A stretch of 64,000 nt of DNA, taken from assembly GCA_004335835.1 (NCBI GenBank), contig RWJK01001605.1, positions 62,001 through 126,000 on the forward strand, written 5' to 3'. Below are positions 1-10,766 of the stretch, piece by piece. The translations under genes were made by a program, and so were the position numbers. Below the pieces are notes generated by a model. That model had not been told where the DNA came from. It saw only the letters and a list, made by a program, of their open reading frames with translations, and made no database searches. The stretch comes from Scenedesmus sp. ARA3. Lineage: Eukaryota; Chlorophyta; Chlorophyceae; Sphaeropleales; Scenedesmaceae. Every line of letters begins with the position of its first letter. The first letter of the stretch is position 1.

Positions 1-90
1 GGTTGATCACAGATCAGCATTTGACGGGCAGGCAGCAGCAGGCACTAAGAGGGCATCAGCAGCGTTCAGTCACAAGGAGCGAGCAACAAG

Positions 91-850
91 ATGGTGTTTA
101 TGGGCATTCACGGTGGCCCGTCACGGTACGCAGTCTGCCCGTCGGCTGGCTTGAGCACCTATGCGCCTAGCCAACGAGCCTGGCTCTACAACACCAGCAG
201 AGCTGTGCTGATCTGATCACGTTCTCCTGCAGGTGCTACAACTTCTGGATGGACTTCCAGGAGGTAAGTTACTGTTTACAAGTGTCTTGAGGCAGTGAAG
301 CAGCAGCTTCAGGGCAGCCACAGCGCTGCACACGCAGTGGCAGCAGCAGTAGCAGCACAGCAGCTCTGAGCCGTGGTGCTGCACCCACTGTAAATTTACT
401 CCGCCTGCATATCGTTGTTTATGTTGCAGTGCATGCACGAGAACAACGAGGAGCCGCTCAAATGCAAGGCAGTGGCTGATGACTACCTGGAGTGCCTGCA
501 CCATCGCAAATACGTGAGCAGCCTGCCAAGCATCAGCAGACAGAATCAGGCACAGCCAGTATGCCACGCCGCCAACCAGCTGATCATTATATGTCCCAAG
601 TGAAGGTATCCCATGGGTGGTGTGGTCAGCCGGCTGTAAAGCATGCTTGAGCTTGCAACTCAGTCGCGCTGCAGCAACATATGGCAGCATGCCGTGTCCT
701 TGACTGCTGGAACAGCCAACATACTGCGTCCACCTCTTCTGTTTTGCATTGCCTGCTGCTGCTGTGCAGTATGAGAGGCAGCTAACTATCGAGCGGGAGA
801 GGCGGCGCCAGGAGGCGGCAGCAAAGGAAGCACCCAAGGCACACCATTGA
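91..850 (+). CDS. NDUFS5: NADH dehydrogenase (complex I) 15 kDa subunit, NDUFS5-like
   Basis: Accessory subunit of mitochondrial respiratory complex I, facing the intermembrane space in known homologues. Four exons join in phase: 91-125, 233-263, 430-513 and 770-850, giving 76 residues. The protein shows two CX9C motifs, C13/C23 and C34/C44, which mark proteins oxidised by the Mia40 import pathway. The blocks CYNFWMDFQEC and DDYLECLHHRK match the plant and animal family closely, and the charged tail rich in Arg, Glu and Ala is also typical. Length fits the family (about 75-105 residues). The start is the first ATG, ten codons before the first conserved Cys. All introns are GT-AG. Identification rests on motif and length recognition, not on a database search. 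Confidence 0.87.
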
Positions 851-2510
851 TCACAGCTGGCAGCTGCTGCCAGGGAGCAGCGCTGACTCAGCTTTGCAGG
901 CCATCAGCTTTGCAGGCCAGAGCAGAGCTTGCAGCTGCAGCTGATGTATGGATAAGCAGTGAACAGGCAGGTGACATGATGCTCTGTGCAGCAGCGGCAG
1001 CTGCCATTAGGGCACGCCAGCAGCGGCTGGTATTTGTGCGCATAGGCGGTGCATGAGAGTCTGATGCAGCCGTACAGCTTATGGCCTCAGGCACAGGCCA
1101 GCAGCAGCAGCTGAATTCCATGCTCAGCAAGCAGGCTGGGAGCTGATCATATGTCTACGGCATGCAGCTGGCTGTGCCTGAGCTTGCGTTTGCGGGAGCT
1201 GTGGATGCTGGCTGCATGGCGCATCCATGGTATCACAACAGCTGCACAACCTGTGGGTTATACTTGCACTGTAACCAGCTTGCCGGCCGCTGGCGCTTTG
1301 CAGTGGCTACACTATGTATGCAAGTAGCGTGCAGACGTTGCAGCTGCAGCGCAAGTGTGTATGCTCAACGTAGTCACCAGATAGACAGTGGTGAGGCTGC
1401 ATTTCGGGCATGGGTGGGTGCGATGTGCCGTGCCAGCCGCTGGCTTTGTGTGCACTTCGCATGCCTACTTTTGTGGTACACGGCGCATGGACATCGGACG
1501 TCCGAGAACTGTGCTGCGCAGCCTCTTGTCAGAGATGTATACAGTTGTGCATTACCATGCCTAAAACTGTCATATTACAGATGTTTAGAAGTTTGGTGTG
1601 ATACAGAGTTTGTTTGGTAACATAATCAAGGCACGAGGTCTGGTATGTTCCACTCTGACGCCTGAGCATCCTTGTTGCCAGCCGCAAGCTTGAGCAACAC
1701 AACGCAGTCAACGCAACATGGTTGCAGCACAGAAACAGCAGCTAGCAGTTCGTGAATGTGCCAGCGGCTAAAGTCGTGTGAAGTGCAGGATCCTGTCCTT
1801 GAACCGTGCTCCCAGCCACAACATGCTGCAGTCAACAGCGCTGTGCGCTAGCGGCAGCGGCGTGCCATCAATGCCACCGTGGCGTTGGTGAACATCACAC
1901 AAAAAGGTACATGCCGGTTCAACTTCCGCAATCATCGCATATAGTAGCCCATACGGGCCCCGCCAAAAAGGTCAACGAATGTCAGCGCTGAATACAGAAC
2001 GCAGTGACGTTCCCCACACCGAGCGTTCCTTGTGGAATGATCACCAGCATGCTGAGCCTCGTGATCACCTTCATGGTGATGGTGCAGTGAGACAGCGCTG
2101 CTGCATTGACTGTCACTGTGCTCGACCACATCAGCTGACGTGCTCAACACGTTACTAGCTGCGGCTTGCTATGCTGCTTGCTGAGCGGGCCTAGGCTGCC
2201 GCTGCCTGTCTGCATGGCTTGTGCCCAGCTTAGCTTGCTGGTCGCTCAATGCAGCCCCTGCTGCAGGCTGCAGTGCTTCCGGGCCTGCTGGTGCATCTGG
2301 TTTCTCTGATGCCGAGGCACGCAACCTGCATGCAGCAGTCATGTTGGCAGCAACATTTTACAAACAGCCACTGTTTCAGCGGCTCAGCACTAAGCAGAAC
2401 TTGCGTTGCCAGCATCATGAACAGTACATATGCGAGGACACGCTGCTCAAGGTGGGAGCTGGCCAGGCGGGCAGCCACGTGTTGCTGCCAGCAAATTTGC
2501 ATGTTGTTGC
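851..2510. other. Intergenic region between convergent genes; no gene seen
   Basis: Lies between the 3' ends of NDUFS5 (+) and the coiled-coil gene (-). The open frames here are short and rich in Cys, Ala and His, look like translated noncoding DNA, and show no domain. The only notable content is a 39 bp sequence at 1542-1580 that recurs inverted at 23083-23122. Confidence 0.6.
1542..1580 (+). repeat. Short dispersed repeat, copy in the NDUFS5 downstream region
   Basis: Partner of the inverted copy at 23083-23122. The flanks do not match between the copies, so the conserved unit is about 39 bases. Confidence 0.85.
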
Positions 2511-2669
2511 TCACTCCTTGATCTTCTGCGCGCACAGGTGGTACTTCAGCTGCAGCGTCTCCAGCGCGGCATCGCGCGCCTGCTGCACCGCCTGCTGCTC
2601 CAGCAGTGCGGCGCGCTCTGCCAGCAGCGCTCGCTCCTTGTCCTTCAGCCGCAGCTCCCTCTGCAGCAG

Positions 2670-2705
<36 letters not shown>

Positions 2706-4312
2706 CATGCGTATGATGCACTTTCCGATGAAGTGCAATTGGCTGTGATGCCTGGCAGGGGCCATGACAGTGCACACAAGCGCAAGCAGCACACTCTGTA
2801 CCATCTCGTATAATTCCAATTGCAGTCCCAGTCGCAGGTTCATGCCAAGTGAGTGCGCCTGGCACAGCAATACAACCAAGTGGCGGCATAGCCTTTGCTG
2901 TGCAGGCAGGCACCCGCCGCGCCCACCTCATTGCGCTCTTTCCTGCCCCTGTCATTGAACTGCCGCAGCGCTGCGCTGGTCTGCAGCAGCGCATCCCGCA
3001 GGTGGTGCGCACGGTGCGCCAGCCCGCAGCGCGCACGCGCGTCCTGCTCCGTCATCGCCTGCACTGCTGCTGCCAGCGTTGCGCACCCCGAGTTGGCTGT
3101 CGCTGCAGCCTCCTCCGCATAGTGCAGCGACTGCTGCATCACCGCATGCTGCGCCTGCATGGGGGGACAGAGGTGTTGTTCATGCTCTGCTCACAACAGC
3201 CCTGATGGGTCTGCTGGCGCTGAAGCAAGCCGACAGCATAGTGGCTTATGCTCTTAGTAAACAATCACTTGCTGCTCTTCTCTTCTGCTGATTATGTAGC
3301 CGCTGCACTTGCCTGTGGTGTTCGCTGTGCGCCCTGCTGAGCCTCACCTGGGCATTATGCAGAGCATATGTGGTGTTGTAGATCTCCAGCTCCTGCTCCT
3401 GCACCTTGAGATGTAACGCTTGCGCCTGCTGCTGCACTTCCTGCAGGGCTTTGCTGCTGCTTTCCTGCAAGTCCTGCAGCTGCTGCTGCAGGGAGTCCTG
3501 TAGTAGAGCAACACACAAAAACAGTATGCGCAACAGCTTCAGTGTGAATTCATAGTATGCCGCTACTGCTGCTACTGCTGCTGTACAGGGTCCAGGGATA
3601 TGGCTACCAATCAGCCATCACTGCATGCTGTGGGCTTGATCGTTGCTTATGTTGCGGTCATTTCTAAGTGCTGACGTCAGAAACGAGCGACCTACAATGG
3701 TCTGTCGCCTAGACACCAGCTCCTGCTTGTACTCCTCATCTATCTTCATGACAAGGTCCACCACCCATTTCGTCTTCTGCCCTTCTTTCTGCAACATGCG
3801 CACGAGTCAAAGCATCAGTGATGATCAGGACACAATGTGAGCAGCACCAAAGCATACGCTGTGGTCCCGCCTGGGTCAGGTTCACTGCTGCGATGTCTGC
3901 AACTCACTGCGTAAGTTCCAGCATACTTCTGGATCAGTGATATGGCCCTGTTTCGTTGCCTGCATCAGCACATCATATGACACTTTAGCCCGCTGCAGCT
4001 TGTTGTACAGACAGCAGAGATGGAATTCATCAGCCTGTGCAGGCGGCCTGCACAGCCGCTGCACAAGCGCTACTTACTTTGCCTTCTCCTTGCCAACGTT
4101 TTTCTTGGGGTCAGGCTTGGCCTGTAAACGGGCTTCGAGTCAATCAATCAACGTTTATGCAGTTCCTGACCAGTGTATAAGCGCAGGGCAAGCCTGGTTG
4201 CAAGTCCACTCACTGCGCTGCTTGGTGCCTTTGCTGCTGTGGGCCCTGTTGCCCCAGCAGCTGCAACATCACCAGATGCTGCAACAGCATCTGCAGCAAC
4301 GTCTGCTGTCAT
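2511..4312 (-). CDS. Coiled-coil protein, function unrecognised
   Basis: Seven exons on the minus strand join in phase: 4312-4214, 4121-4078, 4047-3927, 3788-3696, 3497-3348, 3154-2927 and 2660-2511, giving 294 residues with a TGA stop. The N-terminus is Ala-rich, followed by a Lys/Pro stretch and a helical segment (LYNKLQRAKVSYDVL). Most of the rest is heptad-like coiled coil rich in Gln, Glu, Leu and Ala (for example DSLQQQLQDLQESS and ERALLAERAALLEQQ). The last intron ends in a CTG microsatellite just before the acceptor. It lies downstream of, and on the same strand as, MKS1, but has its own stop and start, so I treat it as a separate gene. The start ATG at 4312 is the first in frame after a stop and is the weakest part of the model. 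No family is recognised. A ciliary or centrosomal role would be a guess from the neighbour and the coiled coil only. Confidence 0.7.
2673..2705. repeat. CAG/CTG microsatellite at a splice acceptor
   Basis: About eleven AGC/CAG units. Read on the minus strand this is a CTG run that ends roughly 12 bases before the 3' splice site of the last exon of the coiled-coil gene. Confidence 0.9.
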
Positions 4313-5014
4313 TAGGCGGTCGGCACCGCGACTGCGCCAGCCTTGTCAATGATGTGTCGCACTGCGATGATTGACTGCTGCAGCTGCGATACACGCATGT
4401 ACGCAGGAGAATTAGATGTGCTATTTGGTACGGGACAGACGTCTTCGTGGCATGTATGCTGTGTCTCAGCAAACACGACGCTGATTGACGCTGCCTAGCA
4501 GTGTAATGGATTAGGGTTTCGAGCTGTGCAGGTCCACGATGCTGTGTGCGGTGCACTGCGTTTGTAGCCAGAACCATTGAACGATGTCAATCAAAAGCAG
4601 CAATGATACAGGAGCAAGCAATGCAACGGAGGACATCTGGAAAGACAGGCAGGTGGCCCAATCAAAGGTAGCATGCCAGCAAGGCCCATCCCAAGACGGC
4701 ATGCTTCACATTCAACCAATACGACTGCCGTACGAATGCCGTATGAATGCATGGGTTGCCAACAAACTGGTTGCAAAGCAGCGTTCTCCTATGTCAACCT
4801 GCAGCACCCACCTGAGCAGCAGCAACCGCGGGTCCGCAGTCCTATGTTCTATGGTACACCCAGATGCAGCATGTGTGCGCAAAGCACCTGAAACCCGTAC
4901 ACAGGATTGTCATCCAAAGGGTGCTTCAGCTTTTCAGCAAATAAGCCATGCAGTAGAACAGAAGGGCCTGGGCATGATGAGCCAACGCAGGGGCTTCAGC
5001 TACAGCTGCACTGC
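4313..5014. other. Intergenic region between two minus-strand genes
   Basis: Separates the MKS1 stop from the start of the coiled-coil gene and should hold the promoter of the latter. No convincing coding signal was found. A short 11-base direct repeat lies near 4727-4750. A long plus-strand open frame that runs through here continues into the antisense of the MKS1 last exon and is not regarded as a gene. Confidence 0.5.
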
Positions 5015-8000
5015 TCAATGTTGCTCTGACACTCGCGAGCGGCGAGGTGCTCTTGCCGGAGATGCTCCTGCAGCTGCTCCCTCATTGCTGCTTTCTCGCC
5101 GTGGAGATGCAGAAGCTGCTGCAGCACCTGCTGCAGCTGCCCAACCCAGCCGTCCACTGGGTGACTGCTGCAGCAGATCAGGCTGTTGCTGCGGCTGCAG
5201 CTCCTGCTGTACTTCTGCATCATGTCCTTGCACCAGCTGCTGCTGTGTCTGCTGCTCTGCTGCTGCCTGCTGCTGCGCCTCGGGCGGCGGTATGGGTGCC
5301 AGCTGCCTGCTGCGCCTCAGCGGACTGCCAGCTGCATTTCCTGCAGCCCAGCCGCCAAGTGCACTGCCACCAGCGACTGAAGGCTGCACAAGACTTCCTT
5401 CACCAGGCCCCGCAGCGGCAGCAGCGCCTGCAAAGCGCCCTGCCACAGGCTGCAGGCATGTCCAGGAGCCGCGCAGTGGTGACGTCGTGCCTGACACAGA
5501 AGGGCTGCCGCTGCTGCTCCTGCCTCCGAAGCGCGGGCTGTATGGCAGGCTGCCACCTGGCCTGGATGCTAAGCTGCGCGGCACTGTCGTCCGCTTGGTG
5601 ATCGTGTTGGACAGCGAGGACAGCTACAGGATCAGGAGTGACCACGGAACAAAACGCAGACGTTTAGGCAGATGTGTATCCAACAGCTGTATGCGTAGCA
5701 TCGTTTGGACAGTTACGACGCTGAACGCAATTTGAACATGCAAACTTAGTTGAGCTATGGTGAGTTGTTGCACAGATGCTGGGCATTGACACCACCAGAC
5801 CTCAAGCTTGCAAGCCAAACCCACCAGTGGCGATGCTGCCTGGTCCCCACTGCTGCCGCCTGCCTCTGCTGCTGTTGTCACTGCCCCAGCTGCATGCTGC
5901 ACGCGCCCGATGCGCGTTATGTTCAGCAGTGCCTTGCTGCTGCACACTGCGCCGTCCTTGTTTGAGACCTGGCAGTAGTAGGTGCCGCTGTCACTGACAC
6001 CCACGTCCACCAGCACCAGCAGCGGTGTGTCAGAAGTGGCCACTGTCAGCCGCTTGCTGTCCTTGAACCACTGATAACGCAGCGGACCCATGCCCTGACA
6101 GCAGCAGATGGCAACGCAATGGCGGTGCAGCAGCTTATTTATTTGCGCCTAGGTCAGCCAAGGGGGATACATACATGCAACAGCCACAACACGTTTTGCA
6201 TGCAGCTCGCACATCAATCATACTGGCCGTCAATGGTGTCAACAAATGGGAGGCCTGATGTGGCGCACACCAGCAGAACTTTGTTGTGGAAAGGGTTTGC
6301 TGGGACACCACACAGCTGAGGCAGCCATTTAGGTGTTAGCTGCTATTGCTCACCGTTGCGATGATGGACAGCTGCGCATTGCCGCCCTCGTCCACTGTCA
6401 CATCTGCTGGCTGCACTGTCACAGCAGGCCGCTGCGACACGACGCCTTCACGCACTTCTACCTCGCCGCCACGTGCTTCCTGCAGACAGGAAGTAAGGCA
6501 CGCCAATGCACTGCAATGATCGAGATTTCCCAGAATGAGAGAGAAACAGAAGCAGAGAGACGGGGGGAGGCTCGGCAGCAGAACCTGAGCCCTTTTCAGA
6601 GCAGCACCTTTAGGGCCTGATCAAGCGCGCGAGCCATGCCATGTACCATGTAGACTGCACCATGTCGACAGGCCGGCGGCAACAGCCTCTAGACAGCGCT
6701 GTGTCTTTCCTGAGGATGCAACAGCTGCTGTCCTCACCCTGAGGCGTGCATGTGCTCGCTCCAGCACCACAGCCAAGCTGAGCTCCCTGTGCCGCCTGTT
6801 GTTGGCAGGCCACTTGTTGGCGGGCGCCTTGCGCGGAGATGTCCCGCCTGAGGATCCACCCTGCACTACGCTGTTGACGCGCACCTGCATGGCAAAGGCA
6901 GCGCCATTGTGCCAAGTTGCCTACAACTGCCATCACAGATTACCAATTCATGCCAATGCACAGGTGTGACATCTCCTGCTTGGAGCCTGCCCAAAGACTC
7001 GCAACATTGGTGGAGGTTGCATGCATCGAAGTGTTTGGTGCTAAAGCAGTAAGCAGCCCCTGCTGTCTGCTCACATCCTGCACAGAGTTAGACCTGCCCT
7101 GCCGTCTTGCGAGCAACGTGCCCTGTTGGCGGTGCCCAACATGTCAGCCGCACGGAACTCAACTGCACACCTTGACTGTGCCTGCTGTTCGCGTTTTGTA
7201 GCCGTATTTGTTGAGCACACGGCCCTTGTGCCCCTTTGGCACTGCAGCGTAGCTCATGTCAGCCAGCTCCTCACTGCCGCCAGTGAAGAAGGCCTGCTGC
7301 TGGTCACGCCGCGTGCCTGCACCCCAAAAAATGGCACGCGTGAGTGTGGAAAAGGTGACCTGCACTGTTAGACAGCACAACCTGCACTAGCGGTCACTCG
7401 TCCCTTCTAGCAGCCCAATGTGTGGGTAAAGTTCATGCTGTGCAGGCTGTAGCATAACTGCAGTGCTCACCCAGAGGTTTCCAGGTATCTACATAGTGCG
7501 TACAGCTGCCTGAGGAGCTGCTGCTCAGCTGCAGCCATCCATAACCCTCGGTGGTGACACGGTCCCACAGATCATATGTGCACACCTGCATCAGCAGCAG
7601 CAGCAGCAGCAGTGTAGCACAGACGCCCACTTAGCTCCCGCTTCAGACGTGGAGTGTACAGGCACACAGTAGCAACGCATGCTAACGGGGACAACACAGA
7701 CACAGCATCAAACCAGTGCAGCTGTCCCCTTCCCCTGGATAATGTGAGCTGCTGGTTTCTCACTTGCAGCAGCAGGCGCGGCCAGTCCTTGGGTGTGGGT
7801 GCTGTGCGTGCCACCCACTCCACCTCTATGGGGTGCGCAAAATGTGCCACCCACAGCGCTGGCGTGTCATTCGCTGCATCAGCGGGGTACTGGGTCATTT
7901 GTGAGACATGCGTCACACCCTGCACAGCACATGTGACAAACCCAAGAAGGCACTGTCTTGAGCAACAAGCCCAGATGCTCCATTGGTACGCCTGCGCCAT

Positions 8001-10428
8001 GGCCATGCTGCCATATCCAGGATGTGCATAACATTGCTGCCGGCTTGTCATTCACTGCACTGCACGGCTGCACATCACTCCTGCGACTGCTGTGCCCTAA
8101 ACCACAAAAGCGAGTATGTGGCTGCTCAATACACTGCACACCTGTATCAGCCCCGGCTGCAGCACCTCCTGCTCGCTGTGCTGCAGCACCCAGAGCTCCG
8201 GGTCAAAGTGCAGCTGCCACTCCACGTACAGCCTGTCCCGCTGGAAGCCAGCTGCTGACACCAGCTCAGCCAGCAGCAGCAGCCGCAGCGCAGCACCATC
8301 AGGGCCTGGCAGGAGCGCAGGCAGGCAGGCGGGGTTGAACGTCATGTACGCAGCCATTCAAGCCATATTGCATTGTTGAGTACCAGCTGCTGCAGTTTGC
8401 CTCATGAGGCGGTGTGTTTGCGTTGCAGCACCGCACCTGGTGGAGGGGAGTGCTCCATCATGCTGCTCTGGTTGCGCTGCAGCTCCTCCGATGCTGCTCC
8501 TGCCAGCTTGGCAGTGCGCCGCTCTAAGCAGGGCGCGGCGCCCCGTGATGCCAGCTCAATCGTGTACTCGTAGATGCCACCTGCAGGAAAGCATACATGA
8601 TGAGCAAACTCCCTGCAGGATAGGTGGCAGGCTGTGGGCTGCATGATATGGCAGAGGTTTGGTGTACCTCGCACTGCCATGCTGCAACAGCATCGCTGGC
8701 ACACTGTAGCGCTTGGTTGCAGCGCTTGTGCAGGTGCTCATGCGCCAGCTGCATTAACCTGCCAGGCATGAACGCTGCCACAGCAGGGGATTGCTGCACT
8801 GCTGCCATGCTTTGGTGGCTGGCTGCACCGCTTGCAGCATAATTGTAGGCGCGTGCAGATGTTGTTGACGTTGTGCACTAGCAGCACATGCAGCAGCAGC
8901 GGCAGCATGCCAGGTGTACTGCCCACCGTGGTCATCCTCGAAGCGCGTCTTGTGGCCTGGTGCGTTGAACCCTGGCGTCATATCAAAACTGCCGTCCCTG
9001 TGTGCACGTATTACTGCGAGCACCTTCTCATTGCTGCCCGCCACTGTGTGCTCATCTCCAAGGTCAGCCATGATGAACATGGAGTGGAAGTTGAGCATCT
9101 GCGGCAGCAGGCACACAATAGGAAATGGGCAGCTGTTTCTTTTAACTGCTGAAGTCGGCAGCGCTAAGACTGTGCACATGCAGCTGCAGTGCATGCCCAG
9201 CCGGCGCAGCTGCTAGCAGTGGAATTAGACTGACGCCGCTAGTGATGCCCCTGCTCGTACTTGTGCTGCTGCTGAGTTCTGGTTTGAGAAGCCCAGCTGC
9301 CTACCTTCTGCCTGTTGCGTGGGTCGACCAGCAGCTTGTTTGCCAGGTGATTCTGGCCCTCCCACCTGCTGGTGGTTATGCTTCTGCTGGTCTCATACCT
9401 CTCGCAGAAGTCGTCTGTCTGCACATAGCTGAAGAGCAGCGAGCCATCTGGGCCTGCCGTCTGCAAGCAAACATTAGACATCATCACAGCAACTGTGGTT
9501 TGGCACATTAAGCAGCACTGCCTGCCAACCCCATGTCCTGCATGCAGCCAACGGCACTGTGGTATAATTATATAGGTACTCTCGTGAGCAGCCAAAAGAA
9601 TGTGCCGCTGCTGTGGGTTGCAGAAAATGATGATCAGCTTCAGCAGTAGCTGTTCCTGCAAACAGCTGCTGCATATGTTCACAGATGAGGTTGCAGCAGT
9701 TGCCTGCTGCATCTGCAGTTGCCTCTCACCAGCAGCCTATCTGTGCCGATGTGCGACTGCGAGCCGAAGTGTGCAGTGCGCTTGGGCGACATGAACTGAG
9801 CTCCCTGCTGGTTGCTCCTGATGTGCGCCTGCATTCACAGGCGTGCACATGCAACACTGCATAGTAAGCAATATGACGTGCAGCTTGCCATGGCAAGAAG
9901 CTTGCAATCGGTGTTTGCTTTTCGGTTGCATATGTGATTATGTCTCTGTGCAGCCCAGGCCACGCCAGCAGCCTGGCAGCATCAACACCAAGGCTAAGTG
10001 TGCCTCGCAGGCTGGTGTTTCCTGCAAGCCCACCTGAGCTGCTACCAGCTCTGCCTTGCTGTACACCTTCTCCTGCCACGAGAATGTCCTAGACACCTGA
10101 AACGGCGCTGGCCTGCCTAAAGGCCGAATGCTGCCTGTCCCTGTCGCTGTTGTTGCTGCCGCTGCATCTGCAGCGCTACTGCCTTGCCCTGATGCTCCAG
10201 CAGGTGCTGCAACACCTTGAGCAGATCCCTAGCAAAAAGGCAATGAACCGTGGTCAAGTCCTACTGGATTGAATGATATTCTCAGTTCAGACAACATGGT
10301 AATGAATTGCACACCTGGTCCTGCTGAACCTTTGACTTGGCAGCGCTTAGCCTAGTCAGGGTGACCTTCAGCTTCAAGTGTGCCATCGGGTCCTGAGTGA
10401 CATAGTGAACGGTCCTTGCGTCCTCCAT
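5015..10428 (-). CDS. MKS1: MKS1 (Meckel syndrome 1, B9 domain) with C-terminal Ig-like domain and long tail
   Basis: Transition-zone protein of cilia; MKS1 acts with the other B9 proteins in the MKS module. Fourteen exons join in phase: 10428-10315, 10228-10034, 9828-9730, 9460-9305, 9098-8927, 8580-8437, 8305-8142, 7919-7764, 7585-7471, 7316-7171, 6884-6738, 6479-6354, 6094-5825 and 5623-5015, giving 870 residues against about 560 in human MKS1. Family blocks appear in order: DPMAHLKLKVTLTRL near the N-terminus, FSWQEKVYS, FIMADLG, YEYTIE, then a B9 domain at about 294-487 (VSAAGFQRDRLYVEW, DWPRLLLQ, EGYGWLQL, TWKPLG), FFTGGSEELADMSY, TAGTVKVRVN and LERAHARLREAR. Residues about 555-637 then form an I-set Ig-like domain (QPADVTVDEGG, YQWFKD, DSGTYYCQVSN). 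The last exon codes a Ser, Pro, Ala and Gln-rich tail. A shifted frame within that exon also reads as coiled coil, so its exact end is less sure. Confidence 0.88.
5825..6479 (-). other. Ig-like (I-set) domain region of MKS1
   Basis: Two exons (6479-6354 and 6094-5825) with an in-phase intron code one Ig-like domain. Seen directly: the strand-A pattern V-x-P-A-D-V-T-V-D-E-G-G, Trp587 in YQWFKD, and D-S-G-T-Y-Y-C ending at Cys619. The strand-B Cys that would pair with Cys619 is replaced by Ile (LSIIAT), as happens in intracellular Ig domains. The upstream part of the first exon (EARGGEVEVREG) continues the conserved MKS1 C-terminal helix, so the domain belongs to the same protein. Confidence 0.75.
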
Positions 10429-10766
10429 GTTGGCTGGTAGTGAGAGTTCTGCTGTTCAGTGCGTGTAGAGCTGTTGCCTGCCAGCAGCACAGTGCACACT
10501 GATGTACAGCCTCTGTTCACTGGCAGTCGACATGATGTTCTTTTTGCAACCAGTTGTAAATACTTTTCAGGCCCAAACGAATTCAGCCCTCCGCATCTGT
10601 CGGACGTTCAACTACGTGTCAGTGTCATGACGGGGCTCGTGCCCTTGTCTCGCCTTCTGAATGCCTAAAGCACGCCTGCTGGAAGACACTTTGATTCATC
10701 GTATCGTACTGTTGGTATGTGATCGACAGCAGCGTCCTGCTGCTGCTGTTCTGCTGCGACTTCACC
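10429..10766. promoter_or_regulatory. Short shared upstream region of MKS1 and prolyl 4-hydroxylase
   Basis: 338 bases separate the divergent start codons of MKS1 (-) and the P4H gene (+). Both 5' UTRs and promoters must fit here, so a bidirectional promoter is likely. No clear TATA box or ciliary box was identified by eye. Confidence 0.45.

Noticed and set aside
1162..1620. 152-codon plus-strand frame after NDUFS5
   Set aside because: No domain, odd Cys/His/Trp-rich composition, and it includes the dispersed 39-base repeat; treated as noncoding.
2230..3036. 268-codon minus-strand frame
   Set aside because: It crosses two exons of the coiled-coil gene in another frame and includes the intron microsatellite. 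The phase-consistent chain is better supported.
5047..5601. Second plus-strand frame over the MKS1 tail
   Set aside because: It is antisense to the same exon; the Leu/Gln/Ala content is explained by CAG repeats.
4584..5735. Plus-strand open frame of 383 codons
   Set aside because: It runs antisense through the last exon of MKS1, has Cys/Ala-rich composition typical of reversed CAG-rich coding DNA, and shows no domain.
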